From positions 43,355,039 through 43,419,038 of the forward strand of contig OY997590.1 of NCBI GenBank assembly GCA_963921825.1: a DNA stretch of 64,000 nucleotides. Reading direction: 5' to 3'. The translations under genes were made by a program, and so were the position numbers. The notes under the pieces were generated by a model that saw nothing but the letters and a program-made list of their open reading frames with translations, was not told the DNA's origin and made no database searches. Below, piece by piece: positions 1-10,685 of the stretch (positions are counted from its first letter, which is position 1; every line of letters starts with the position of its first letter). This stretch comes from Erodium maritimum. Lineage: Eukaryota > Streptophyta > Magnoliopsida > Geraniales > Geraniaceae.

Positions 1-145
1 GTGTATAATTTTGTACCAAGTTGAGATAGAATAAAAAGCATCATCACTTTCTTCCAGAGCTCTTTTGAAAATCTCCAACTTCATATCATTAAGAAGGGAA
101 TAAGCAAGTCGATACCAGCTACGTCTTGAACATCCATTCGTAAAC
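1..145 (-). CDS. Partial exon of an unrecognised host gene (runs off the left edge)
   Basis: On the minus strand one frame is open from about 255 down to base 1 with no stop. The part from 145 to 1 reads like real protein: it includes GCSRRSWYRLAYSLLND followed by MKLEIFKRALEESDDAFYSI, with a balanced composition unlike the AT-rich flank. A plausible splice acceptor (minus-strand TCAG followed by G, complement of bases 145-150) sits just before it, and the DNA further upstream is T-rich as expected for a plant intron. If so, this is an internal exon whose 3' end lies outside the window. I do not recognise the family. No transposon hallmark (RT, integrase, zinc knuckle) is present. The lack of neighbouring exons makes this uncertain; it could be a chance open frame or a gene fragment. 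Confidence 0.35.
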
Positions 146-683
146 CTGATTACCATCAAGTAAAACACATTTTGATATGAAACATTAAAACTTACAATAA
201 TCTTTATGTATAAATGAGTTAAAACAACTATAAAATATCCTACAAACTACATAAACAAACAGTAGCATATTATTCACAAACAAAACTTTTAACCAACATG
301 AAAGAATTAAATTTCTACAAAAAAACAAATAAAAAACATTTACTTAGATAATGTGTGAGGTAGTATACACTATGAAACGTTTCAAAAGGTTATATAAAAG
401 TAAAAGTGAGTATACATAACCTTTGATTTTTTTCTTAGACCGCCTGAGGATCTGAGACTCAGATCTCAGGATGAAGAAGCTTGTAGTAGCGTAGATATGG
501 AGAAGAAGCAACAAGAAGAAAAATCTATATATATTTTAGTGAAATAGTGGCGTTTCTCATAACGTAATATTTCTTCCAAACTACAAACAGGCAAACGATG
601 TCGCATGCATTTAATTTTTTTTTATTTCATAATTTAATTTCGTTTAATAAACTCTCATTTTCGTCTTCCCTCGCTTTTATATC
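146..683. other. AT-rich intergenic DNA with a short hairpin
   Basis: No convincing coding frame. Bases 443-470 form a near-perfect inverted repeat (CCTGAG...CTCAGG, with a GATCTGAG/CTCAGATC core). Bases 416-438 (ATAACCTTTGATT then a T run and CTTAG) recur almost exactly at 1366-1387 inside the small inverted-repeat element, so this stretch may hold a remnant of the same repeat. If 1-145 is an exon, the bases just right of it would be its upstream intron. Confidence 0.4.
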
Positions 684-956
684 ACGTGGCAGCCTCATGA
701 AGGAAATACTGAGTCATACAGTATCTACAAAACCACGTATCCGCTGAAATTATGACATCATATATCCCGCATGCCATTATCTTTCACATGCCGTAATGAT
801 GGTTTATAAAACATTACTATTTGTACACAATCTTTTCCCCTATAAATCATTGGTTTCTTATCATCCAATTTCTAAGACTTATTCTACAATCTCTCAGCTT
901 CATATCTTCTGGTTATCATTTCATTCTTCTCGATGGCTTCTTCCTCCAACGGTTAA
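684..956 (+). promoter_or_regulatory. Promoter-like stretch ending in a broken start (gene remnant?)
   Basis: A G-box-like CACGTGGC lies at about 684-691 and another ACGT core (CCACGTATCC) at about 733. A TATA-like CCCTATAAATC follows at about 838-848, then a CT-rich leader of ~85 bp and an ATG at 933-935. The codons spell MASSSNG and then TAA, a common style of plant N-terminus cut off at once. The order G-box, TATA, pyrimidine-rich leader, ATG is what a plant promoter with 5' UTR looks like, but the open frame is dead. It may be a pseudogene remnant or the first exon of a gene whose rest is gone. No downstream exon could be identified. The function is not recognisable. Confidence 0.25.
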
Positions 957-1324
957 TCAGCAAATGTTACGGTTTCACTATCATACATGAGGGCAATGTA
1001 TGAAGAAAGCTTAAAAACACGTTATTTGCTTCGTGTGGAGAAAGAGAAAACAATTTTTTTTGAGAAAATATATACACTTGAGGGATCTGTAAGACGGAGC
1101 ATTGAAGCAAGACACATCGTTCTGGGATCATAAACAAATTCAGTCACAAAAACTTCAAGCAAGACATGTTTTTTGCATGTTCTTTTAGATATTATATGTT
1201 GTTTTGTACTCCCAGATTCCGTTTTATCCAACATATTATTACATGTACTCTTTGCTCATATGGGAAGTAGTATGATATTCTAATTAAATTTCAAAGTCTA
1301 TAAGTGTACAAGCAATTCAAGGAA
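957..1324. other. Intergenic, nothing identifiable
   Basis: AT-rich sequence. The only open frames are short and of random composition. No RNA gene, transposon end or repeat was recognised. Confidence 0.4.
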
Positions 1325-1596
1325 GATGCTACTAGCACCTATGCGAAGGTGCTACCAGCACACGCATAACCTTTGATTTTTTCTTAGCACCCTATATAAC
1401 TTTTGTGTTTTTTAAATATAGGGTTTAGGTTTACGTTTAGGTTTTATGGTTTAGTGTGTAGAGTTTCGGAAGTTTTTAGGGTTTAGGTTTAGGGTTTACT
1501 GTTCAGGGTTTAGTACGAGGTGCTACCAACACCACAATACAGGTGCTGCAAACACACTAATATGTGTGTTACCAGCACCCACATAGGGGTGCTAAC
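1325..1596. mobile_element. Small inverted-repeat element (MITE-like) with telomere-like core
   Basis: The ends are imperfect inverted repeats of about 30 bp: TAGCACC-TATGCGAAGGTGCT at the left and, read on the other strand, TTAGCACCCCTATGTGGGTGCT at the right. Each end also carries the shorter palindrome-like unit GGTGCTACCAGCAC. The interior holds TTTAGGGTTT/GGTTTAGGG repeats resembling the plant telomere unit (about 1418-1510). There is no coding capacity. No clear target duplication is visible, because the right end abuts the copia A LTR exactly (TGTTGACC at 1597). Superfamily not assigned. Confidence 0.45.
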
Positions 1597-1889
1597 TGTT
1601 GACCTAATCTTGTTATTTAGTCATCATTGTTTCCATAATCTTGGTTTTGAACGTGTCTACATGGGAGTTATTTTTGGCATATGACTGCAATTACAACAAC
1701 AACCGTTTTGCTTAAAAATAGGACACATATTTTATTTGTTTTGATTAGTTACGTTTTATACGTTTTTTATTCCTTGTTTTGCAGTAATATAAATTTGGAA
1801 AGTTGTAATGCATTTTATGCGGTAAATAAAAGAAAGACAGTTTAATCTTCAGCAAATTGTGTGTGTGCTTATTACTGTCCAAGGTTTCA
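1597..1889 (+). repeat. 5' LTR of copia A
   Basis: Starts TGTTGACC and ends TTTCA, 293 bp, immediately before the primer binding site. TG...CA termini and this short length are usual for plant copia LTRs. The partner LTR is missing, so the left boundary rests on the TGTTG start and its abutment to the small inverted-repeat element. Confidence 0.65.
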
Positions 1890-1891
1890 TT

Positions 1892-1904
1892 TGGTATCAG
1901 AGCC
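1892..1904 (+). promoter_or_regulatory. Primer binding site (tRNA-iMet) of copia A
   Basis: TGGTATCAGAGCC, complementary to the 3' end of plant initiator tRNA-Met, placed two bases after the LTR end. It primes minus-strand DNA synthesis in this class. Confidence 0.85.
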
Positions 1905-1916
1905 ATTTGGTTCATT

Positions 1917-2594
1917 ATGAGTGAAAAAACATCTGAACAGACAGAGGTCGGTGATACGTCGACCATGGTGAGAGCGGCACCAAAAAGTGGAGGTGTGCAC
2001 GTAACCTATCCTATGTTGGGAGAGAAAAATTACAGTGTATGTGCATTGAAGATGAAGATTCTCAAGCGAGCCATGGGAGTATGGGTTGCAATAGAAGGCG
2101 ACTCAGACGTGAGCGAGGAGAGAGATCAAGCAGCCCTTGAAGCAATCTCGCAAGCTATCCCTGAAGCAGTGTTGATGTCGGTTGGTGACAATGACACATC
2201 AAAGGAAGCGCGGGATACTTTGAAGGAGATGCACATTGGGGAGGCTCGAGTGAGAGCCTCGAATGTACTAACTCTCAAACGACAGTTCGACGGGTTGATG
2301 ATGGAAGAGACAGAGAGCATACGTGTGTATGTTCTCAAACTCACTAATATAGTGAGCGAAATCCGAGCTATGGGAAGTGAAATGCAAGAAAGTCTCGTAG
2401 TTGAAAAATTGTTCAGATTGGTGCCAGATAAATTCCTTGCAATTGTTGGTACCATCCAGCAGTGGGGAGACCTCACAACGATGACAATTGCAGAGGCAGT
2501 GGGAACACTAAAAGCGTATGAAGCAACGCTAAATTGGAGAAAGCAAGATCGAGATGGAGACCAATTATTGCTCACTAAAGCTCAATGGGAATGA
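1917..2594 (+). pseudogene. gag of copia A (capsid part)
   Basis: The capsid region of a copia Gag, which packages element RNA into virus-like particles. I place the start at the ATG at 1917 (MSEKTSEQTEV), 12 bases after the primer site; the open frame upstream of it lies in the LTR. About 225 codons are open. The middle has the Gag helical signature (LTLKRQFDGLMMEETESIRVY followed shortly by LTNIVSEIR). It ends at TGA before the zinc knuckle, which sits in another frame (CX2CX4HX4C, 2720-2761, CYNCNEMGHFAYEC), so a frameshift separates the two. The copy is therefore dead although the capsid frame itself is open. Confidence 0.75.
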
Positions 2595-2719
2595 TGAGTA
2601 CAAAGAAGCACGGTGAGAGCTCAAATTATGGACGAGGTTCTGGGCGAGGAGGAGCTCGAGGACGGGGTCGAGATAACAGCCCAAAGTCCTCTCTTAAGTT
2701 CGATTGAGCTAGATTGCGA

Positions 2720-4440
2720 TGTTACAATTGTAATGAAATGGGGCACTTTGCATATGAATGCAACAAATAGAGGCAAGAAGAAGGCAATTTAGTTGCACAT
2801 GAAGGAGATGATGCACCCGCTCTACTTATGGCTGAGATTTGCAAAGAAAGATGAAGAACTGATGCTGAATGAAGATAGCGTAAGGCTCAATCTTGAAAAA
2901 GGGACAAAGATGGATCCTAGGCTATGGTACTTGGATAGTGGAGCTAGAAACCATATGACCGGTAACAAAGAGGTGTTCTCTAACCTTAAGGAATATGTGC
3001 GGGGTTCAGTAAAATTTGGTGATGGGTCACTTGTAGAGATCAAAGGAAGAGGTACGGTTTTAATGGAAGGAGTGGGCGGTGAACACAAAATGCTATGACG
3101 TGTGTACTTCATTCCAAAAATCAAGAGCAACATAATAAGTCTCGGTCAATTAGACGAGTCCGGATGCAAAGTTGAAATAGAAAATGGGTGCATGAGCATA
3201 TACGATCATGAACATAGACTATTTGCAAGAGTGAAGTGCAACTGGAACAGGCTATTTCTTAGCCTAAGGAGTTCAGAACCAGTATGCTTGATGGAAAAAT
3301 ACGAGGATAAAGACTGGTTGTGGCATGCAAGGTTTGGCCATGTCAACTCAGAGGCTCTAAAAGACATGGCAAAGAAGCAAATGGTGAAGGGGCTACCACG
3401 CATCACAATCCCAAATCAACTATGCGAAGCATGTCTCGTGGGCAAGAAAAAGAGGTTTCCATTCCCTCAAGCATCTCTTTACCGAGTAAAAAAGGCACTT
3501 GAGTTAGCCCAGGCTGACTTGTGCGGACCAATTACGCCTCAAACTACAGCAGGTAACAAATATTTCTTCTTGATGGTAGATGACTATTCAAGATTTATGT
3601 GGATAACTCTCATCAACAACAAAGATTTGGCCTTCACGGCGTTTAAGAAAACAAAAGTTAAAGCCGAAGTTGAAGCATAACGAATAGTAAAGGCCTTGAG
3701 AACTGATCGTGGTGGAGAGTTCCCATCAACAAAATTCGAGCAATATTGTGAAGAAAAGGGTGTGCGTAGGTACCTCACTGCCCCTAATACTCCCAACAAA
3801 ATGGAGTCGCAGAAAGGAGAAATCAAACGATAGTTGGAATGGATAGAAGTTTGGTCAAAAACAAAAATATGCGGATAAAGTTTTTGGGAGAAGCAGTTGC
3901 TACGGCTGTATACCTATTGAATCGGGCATCAACTCGGAGCGTGGCGAATAAAACTCCATTCAAAGCATGGTACACAAGAAAACCAGCAGTATATCACTAA
4001 AGGTTGTTCGGATGCATTGGCTACACCAAGGTAAAAAAAACCACATTTTAAAAAACTTGATGATAGATGTGTAAAATGTGTCTTCATTAGATATGAAGTC
4101 GGATCCAAAGCTTACCGTTTTTATGATCCTAACAATAATAAGCTTATCATAAGCCGAGATGCAAAGTTTGATGAAGGTGCAGAATGAGATTGGGGATCTG
4201 AAAAGGAAAAGGAGCTGCCAGAGATGTTTACGGTACCGTGGGATGATGATGAAGAAAAAGCATGTACTAAACGTGAAACACAAAATGAGGCCATGATTGA
4301 TACAATAGCTCAACCAGAGGTGTTGCCACCTGACTCACCTGAATCAGAACCTAGACGATTCTGATCAATCCGTGACCTTTATGATGCCACTTTTAAAGTG
4401 GATTTAGAATACTCAAGTATGTGCATGCTTTCATCCGAGG
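2720..4440 (+). pseudogene. Copia A zinc knuckle, protease and integrase region, degraded
   Basis: After the CCHC knuckle (2720-2761) comes the protease with LWYLDSGARNHMTG (DSGA active site, about 2925-2960). A stop at 3096-3098 follows, then the GAG-pre-integrase zinc region (WHARFGHVN ... CEACLVGKK, about 3320-3450) and the integrase core (ADLCGPI and RTDRGGEF, about 3510-3720). The frame is open from 3102 to 3680 apart from the end stop. Further on, stops and frameshifts accumulate and the DD35E glutamate region is scrambled (about 3800-3840), so integrase could not work. From 3850 to 4440 only scattered pieces of the linker to RT are readable. Confidence 0.75.
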
Positions 4441-4444
4441 AACC

Positions 4445-5025
4445 CGCATCTCTTAAAGTTGCTTTGAAAGAACCATGTTGGAAGAGTTAGAATCAATTCA
4501 CAATAACCAAACGTGGAAGCTGACAAGCCTACCATCAAATCATAAGGCCATAGGCCTAAGATGGGTCTTCAAGGCTAAGAAGGATTCAGAGGGGAATGTC
4601 ACCAGATACAAAGCAAGGCTCGTGGCGAAGGGGTACGTTCAAACGCAAGGCATCGACTTTGATGAGGTCTTTGCTCCTGTGGCGCGATTAAAAACTGTGA
4701 GATTAATATTGACCCTATCACCTGAGAAGAGATGGGAAGTTCATCAAATGGACGTGAATTGTGCTTTCTTGAATGGTGATTTGATGGAAGAAGTTTATGT
4801 AACACAACACCCTGGTTTTGTGAACAAGGCTGATTCCGAAAAGGTACTAAGGTTGTACAAAGCGTTGTATGGGTTGCGTAAAGCTCCTCGTGCATGGAAC
4901 TCTAAGCTCGACAAAACTCTAAATTCTTTGGGTTTTGTAAGGAGTCATGTAGAACATGCAGTCTACACGCGTTTGAGTCAAACACAAACACTCATCATCG
5001 TAGTGTATGTGGATGACCTACTAAT
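4445..5025 (+). pseudogene. Copia A reverse transcriptase, truncated after YVDD
   Basis: Reads as the N-terminal two thirds of a copia RT: a TWKL-type start, then GLRWVFKAKKDSEGNVTRYK, ARLVAKGYVQTQGIDFDEVF, MDVNCAFLNGDLMEEVYV, LYGLRKAPRAW and VYVDDLLIV, the last being the catalytic YVDD box at about 5004-5015. The frame is open for about 180 codons but has no upstream continuity with integrase. It is cut at 5025 by the copia B LTR, so thumb, connection and RNase H are lost. Confidence 0.85.
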
Positions 5026-6712
5026 TGTTAGTCTTAGTGCCCATGGTTCAATCCTAAATGTCCAAATGTATATATCATCGTTAGCAATAAAATTAAAGCG
5101 ACTTTATATTACTTATGTGTTGGAGTAATATATCGATGTGTGCTCTGATCTATGCCCACCATGCGAATAGAACCATAGATCGAGATAGATCACACTCGAT
5201 GGGTCCCTAGTCAACAAAGCTTCATTAGAAGCGACTAGTATGAAAGATTGCTCTTTATGGCTTACATTCTGTTAGTCATTGGAATGGGATTCCGGAGTCT
5301 GATCAAAGATATCATGTGGGACATGATATTGGACGACCCGACATGAATATGTTCCATAGATCAAGTCATGAACATATTCATTGTCGTAGCTTGTCATGTA
5401 TCCTTAGACCAAGGAGTCTTTGTGATCGCTATGTAGTCAACAACTGAGTTTGACCTGAGCCTAACGTTTTCCGTAACAGGGCTTCCATAACGGCCAAGAT
5501 TGGCTTGGAGACGGGCTACATGAGCGACACGAAAGACGGCTAAGGGATTTATCCCTCATACTGAGGTATGAGAAAGATATCGGTTCTCGGGCGCTTGATC
5601 GAGAGTGACTAAAATAATAGCATGGCCATGCACATGATATTAGGTATCATATATTCAGTCATCTCACATATCAAGGAACAATGATTGAGAATAATAAGGA
5701 TGACGGCTCTATGCCTTATCTCAATCAGGATATCAGAGATACAAGGATAATGACAGGAACGACGGAAAGGTTAGAATCGGCAAGGTCCATTCGTTATGCA
5801 GTGTCAGGCAATACTAAAGTCTCGTTATTTGCCACTTAAATAGGATCAAGTAAAATGGGACTTTACGTTGATCTATTGACATGCATAAACCTAAGGGTCA
5901 CACCGGAGGATGAAACTCATTGACACATTTATGGAGAATGGCCAAAAGGGAGTTGTCTCGGGACATGACAAAAACTGGGTTTTGGGTCATGTGCCCGTAA
6001 GTGAATATGACTTTACAGATCGAGATAAGGCTTGGAGTCTTGGGATTGATCACGTCGGATAATGTTGGACATTTCCGGTATGGAAGGCTTGGAGGCGATG
6101 AGCGAATCACGGGACCTCGTTGGAAATGGCCACGGGCCATGTTCCAAGAGGCCCATGAAAGGCCCATACAACCAAGGCCCATAGAACTAATTAATCAAGT
6201 CTTGATTAATTTGTACAGAGTAAGCAAGACAAGGATTAAGTTGTTGGTGACTCACCCCCTAACCCAATCTTGTCTTCCCATACTTTGTCCTATTTACACC
6301 TTACTTGACACCATGCTTGTCCCATGCCTTTAGTTGGACAAGTATGGATTTTGTTATGTTTAAGTCATCTTTTTTCAACATAACAAACACAACACAAGAA
6401 TACGAAACACAACTTCTCTCCCCCTTCCCTTGCAATTTCGGGTTTGGCAAGCTCTCACCTCCATTTTTGTGTTCTTGAGTCCTCAAAGAGAAGAACTACG
6501 TGGCTTTGATTCCCATATGGATACGTAGACGTCTTGGAGACTCAAGCCAATCATTCGTTACCCGGTGTTCTTGTTTTGGTAAGAAATAGCGCTGAAATTT
6601 TCTCTTGTGAATCCATTCATTGTTAGTTGTTTCATGGTTTAATCGTCTCTTGGTTTTCATTGATTTTCCGCTGCGAGTTGGTTCATCCCCAATCCTACCT
6701 CGAGACCCAACA
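5026..6712 (+). repeat. 5' LTR of copia B copy 1 (B1)
   Basis: Starts TGTTAGTCTTAGTGCCC, ends GACCCAACA, 1687 bp, and is followed by the tRNA-Met primer site. It is the same family as the LTRs at 23178-24853 and 30442-32115, and closer to the inverted LTR at 8999-10685, with which it shares length and several diagnostic changes. The 5-bp flank on the left is CTAAT (copia A RT). Long ORF-like stretches inside, such as the one reading MGLGCMGLSWASWNMA on the other strand, recur in every copy of this LTR and are not genes. Confidence 0.9.
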
Positions 6713-8265
6713 GTGGTATCAGAGTCGTGCTACCTTTGGGATTCACAAGACGGTGTTCAAAGTTTCGGTGTTGCTTGAAAGTTTCATTTTTGGCATGTTG
6801 TTTTGCTAAATCGTTTGATAACATGTTTTAAATTCTTGTTTATGGATTTAATGCATGGAAAATGAATTTTTGAAATTATCTCAAATCTGGAAATTTGGAA
6901 AAAAATTTGATTTTTCGGGTCTCGGGAGCGGGACTCTCGGGGAGCCGAAACCGGGACCGAACGGGGTTCCGTTTGACGGAGCTAGGCCAAGCATGACCAT
7001 TGGATGGTGTATATGCCAAGGCTAAACCGTTTTGTTAGTTATGACGAGTTTGGAACCGTCATGACGAACTCGAAGATCGAATGTTCAAAAGTTTCATTTT
7101 TGAACGGTTTCGATAAACCGAGCATCAAATTTTTTCTAAACTTGGCTATTAAATAAAACCGGATAATCACATGATGTTTGATAACATGCTTGTTTGATAA
7201 CACGATGTGTGATGTGATGTTGGCATGGTGTACATAATAGCCCCGAGCTCGATTTAATTATTTATCGCTTTTCACGGCCTGCGAGCCGTTAGAGTTAGCG
7301 TGTAATTATTCTTTCAAGGTGTGGCCGTCGAACAACTTGTTTGTCATATTTATTTATTCCCGACCTGCGAGTCGTGTATTAAATTGTAATATTTTACTCA
7401 AGACGAAGAAAGGGCGAAAAGGTCATTTGGTGGCTTTTCGGGTGTTGGCATCGGCTTGGAGTCGGCGGAGCTCAAGAAGCTAGTGGGAGTTAGTTTAGGG
7501 GGCTATTATGTGCACATTTATCGCTTTACGCTTGGTTTAGTTTATGCATGATTAATTCTATGTGTTTTAGAATTGCATGCTTAACTTTATTTACCGAGCA
7601 TATCACCTCACATGCAAAGATAAAATTGGTTTTAATACTTGTTTGTGAGCCCTTAGAACCGTCATTACATTAGATGTAGTTGACGGGTTCGAAGGAAGAA
7701 TTACATTGGATGTAATTGGAGGCATCATTACATTTGGAATGTAGTTGATGATCTCATCGCATCTAGGATGTGCCAAAAGTTTTAAACACAACCGGACAAG
7801 TAAAAACGGGTCATGTCCGATACCTCCCAATTCTCAACACCTTACTACCTCCCCGTCCTATGGGTGTCGTGCGCCTTAGCGGAGCATCCATGGGAAAGCG
7901 GGGTAGTAGGTTTGGACGACATATGTGGGTGTCGTGCGCCTTAGCGGAGCACCTCCATAGTGGCGGGTCATAGTTGAAAATTGGTGGACCCGACTATGAT
8001 TCTCAGCTAGGGTTGAGCTAGGGTATCAGATAGGGTAAGCCGTGTACTTAAGTACATACCCTAGCCAAGAGTCACATTGGATGTGATTGGACGGGGTCCT
8101 ACCTACATAGCTCGATTGAGTGGTGAGCCTTCGTTCAGCTTGATCGAGTGAATCAAGGATCTTGGTTTCAGATTCTAAAGGTTTAGAATCGATTGTTGGT
8201 GTTTAAGCTTGATCTTCATAATATTTATTCAGTTTACTGATTGAATTTTATCTGTTGTAGATCAA
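6713..8265 (+). other. Untranslated leader of copia B1
   Basis: Begins with the tRNA-Met primer site (TGGTATCAGAG from 6714) and runs about 1.55 kb to the gag ATG. It is collinear with the leader of the intact-ORF element (24854-26401). It contains related short direct repeats around TTACATTGGATGTA (about 7660-7760) and a duplicated GTGTCGTGCGCCTTAGCGGAGCA unit (about 7865 and 7928). No coding frame. The leader presumably carries packaging and dimerisation signals, but none is identifiable by eye. Confidence 0.75.
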
Positions 8266-8998
8266 ATGGCAAATTCAGCGAACATTAATAGTTTGTCATT
8301 AAAAACCATTCTTGACAGGGTCAAGCTAAATGGGACAAACTATTTGGACTGGTACAAAATTTTGAGGATAGTCCTCAAGTCTGAACGCAAAGAATATGTC
8401 CTTGACAAGGCTGTCTCTAAGACCATATCAGAGTTACATGAAGTGTCAGTAACTGCTGAGAAGAATATATCAGGGATCTGGGATCCAAGGATATTCTGAT
8501 GGTCAACAAGGGAATTGGAAGTGGCAAGGGCGGGGCCCATGCGCACTTGGCAGGAAAGATGAGACACCTGAGAATGTCTGCTTCTACTGCCAACAGCCTG
8601 GTCATTGGAACTGGGATTACAGGAAGTTCACGGCTGATCTGAGCAGTGGGACTGCCCCTTCATCAAATAGCCTGGATGATCTGAAGAAGGGCAGTAGGAC
8701 CGTGCCTTCATCCGGTATTAACTCTATAGAGCTACATCTCTCTACTTCCAAAGATTCATGGGTATTGGATAACAGGACTGAATCTCACACATGCACAAAT
8801 ATATGGTGGCTGAAAGTAGGAGAGGTTTGGAAAGCACGAAGTGGACCTCAGAGTTGTGGCAACTGTTGTAGGATCCATGAGTCTTGCTTTGCCAAATGGC
8901 CTTGTCTTAGTATTGTATAATGTATATTGCATACCTACTTTTAGTAGGAATATTATATCTGTATCCGTGTTTGACAAGGAAGGATATAATGTTAAAAT
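8266..8998 (+). pseudogene. Deleted gag-protease fragment of copia B1
   Basis: Starts MANSANINSLSLKTILDR, matching the N-terminus of the 26402-30427 polyprotein. Compared with that copy, a 408-nt (136-codon) in-frame piece of gag is missing between EYVLDKAV and KTISELHE, then the frame breaks (stop at 8497-8499). The zinc knuckle remains out of frame (CFYCQQPGHWNWDY, last Cys changed to Tyr, about 8580-8620). The protease motif is ruined (DNRTES in place of DTGAES, about 8766). It ends at 8998, where an inverted copia B LTR starts exactly at its TG terminus. Integrase, RT and RNase H are absent. Confidence 0.8.
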
Positions 8999-10685
8999 TG
9001 TTGGGTCTCGAGGTATGGTTGGAGATGAACCAACTCGCAGCGGAAAATCAATGAAAACCAAGAGACGATTAAACCGTGAAACAACTAACAAAGAATGGAT
9101 TAACAAGAGAAAAATTCAGCACTAGTTCTTACCAAAACAAGAACACCCGTTAACGAATGATTGGCTTGAGTCTCCAAGACGCCTACGTATCCACATGGGA
9201 ATCAAAGCCACGTAGTTCTTCTCTTTGAGGACTCAAGAACACAAAAATGGAGGAGGAAACTAGCCAAACCCGAAATGGCCATGGAAGAGGGAGAGAAAAT
9301 GTGTTTCCTATTCTTGTCTTGTGTTTGTTATGTTGAAAAAAGATGACTTAAACATAACAAAACTCATACTTGTCCAACTAAAGGCATGGGACAAGTATGG
9401 TGTCAAGTAAGGTGTAAATAGGACAAAGTATGGCAAGACAAGATTGGGTTAGGTGGTGAATCACCAACACCTTAATCCTTGTCTTGCTTACTTAGTACTA
9501 ATTAATCAAGACTTGATTAATTAGTTCCATGGGCCTTGGTTGCATGGGCCTTTCATGGGCCTCTTGGAACATGGCCCGTGACCATTTCCAACGAGGTCCC
9601 GTGATTCGCTCATCGCCTCCATGCCTTCCATACCGGAAATGTGCAACATTATCCGACGCGATCAATCCCAAGACTCCAAGCCTTGTCTCGATCCGTAAAG
9701 TCCTATTCATTTACGGGCACATGACCCAAAACCCAGTTTTGGTCATGTCCCGAGACAACTCCCTTTTGGCCATTCTCCATAAATGTGTCAATGAGTTTCA
9801 TCCTCCGGTGTGACCCTTAGGTTTATGCATGTCAATAGATCAACGTAAAATCCCATTTTACTTGATCCTATTTAAGTGGCAACTAACGAGACTTTAGTAT
9901 TGCCTGACACTACATAACGAATCGACCCTGTCGATTCTAACCTTTCCGTCGTCCCTGTCATTATCCTTTTATCTCCGATATCCTGATTGAGATAAGGCAT
10001 AGAGCCGTCATCCTTATTATTCTCAATCACCGTTCCTTGATATGTGAGATGACTGAAGATATGATACCCAGTATCATGTGCATGTCCATGCTATTCTTTT
10101 AGTGACTCTCGATCAAGCGGCCGAGAACCGATATATTTCCCATACCTCAGTATGAGGGATAAATCTCTTAGCCGCCCTTTGTGTCACTCACGTAGCCCGT
10201 CCCCAAGCCAATCATGGCCGTTATGGAAGCCCTGTTACGGACAACGTTAGGCTCAGGTCAAACTCAGTTGTTGACTACATAACGATCACAAAGACTCCTT
10301 GGTCTAAGGATACATGACAAGCTACGACACTGAATATGTTCATGACTTAATCTATGGCACATATTCAGGGCGGGTCGACCAATATCATGTCCCACATGAT
10401 ATCTATGATCAGACTCCGGAATCTCATTCCAATGACTAACATAACATAAGCCATAAAGAGCCATCTTTCATACTAGTCGCTTCTAGTGAAGCTTTGTTGA
10501 TTAGGGACCCATCTAGTGTGATCTATCTTGATCTATGGTTCTATTTGCATGGTGGGCATAGATCAGAGCACACGTCGATATATTACTCCAACACATAAGT
10601 AATATAAATCCGCTTTAATTTTATTGCTAACGATGATATATACGTTTGGACATTTAGGATTGAACTACGGGCACTAAGACTAACA
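8999..10685 (-). repeat. Inverted copia B LTR (1687 bp)
   Basis: The reverse complement starts TGTTAGTCTTAGTGCCCG at 10685 and ends GACCCAACA at 8999, so both termini are complete. The flanks differ (AAAAT on the left inside copia B1, CTTTA on the right inside a gypsy LTR), so it is not a simple solo LTR with target duplication. The likeliest origin is recombination between two reverse-oriented copia B LTRs, one inserted in B1 and one in gypsy D, deleting everything between. That would also explain the missing halves of copia A, B1 and the D 5' LTR. Confidence 0.85.

Larger units (their letters stand above)
1597..5025 (+). mobile_element. Copia A: decayed Ty1/copia element, 5' part only
   Basis: Gene order is LTR, tRNA-Met primer site, gag, zinc knuckle, protease, integrase, reverse transcriptase, which is Ty1/copia order. 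Reading frames are broken by stops and frameshifts throughout, so the element is inactive. At 5026 the sequence switches, in the middle of the RT domain just after the YVDD box, to the TGTTAGTC start of a copia B LTR. The rest of RT, the RNase H and the 3' LTR are nowhere in the window. The 5-bp flank before the copia B LTR is CTAAT; its partner is not found, so the right half was probably lost by recombination after the copia B insertion. Confidence 0.85.

Noticed and set aside
1857-1916. Upstream extension of the copia A gag frame (GTG at 1857)
   Set aside because: It lies in the LTR end and primer binding site; the ATG at 1917 is the natural start.
5898-6182. Recurrent ~94-codon frame (MGLGCMGLSWASWNMA...) in the copia B LTRs
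   Set aside because: Present in each LTR copy only because the LTRs are homologous; no start context or domain, and not part of gag-pol.
8999-10685. Simple solo LTR interpretation
   Set aside because: Five-base flanks AAAAT and CTTTA do not match and lie in different host elements.
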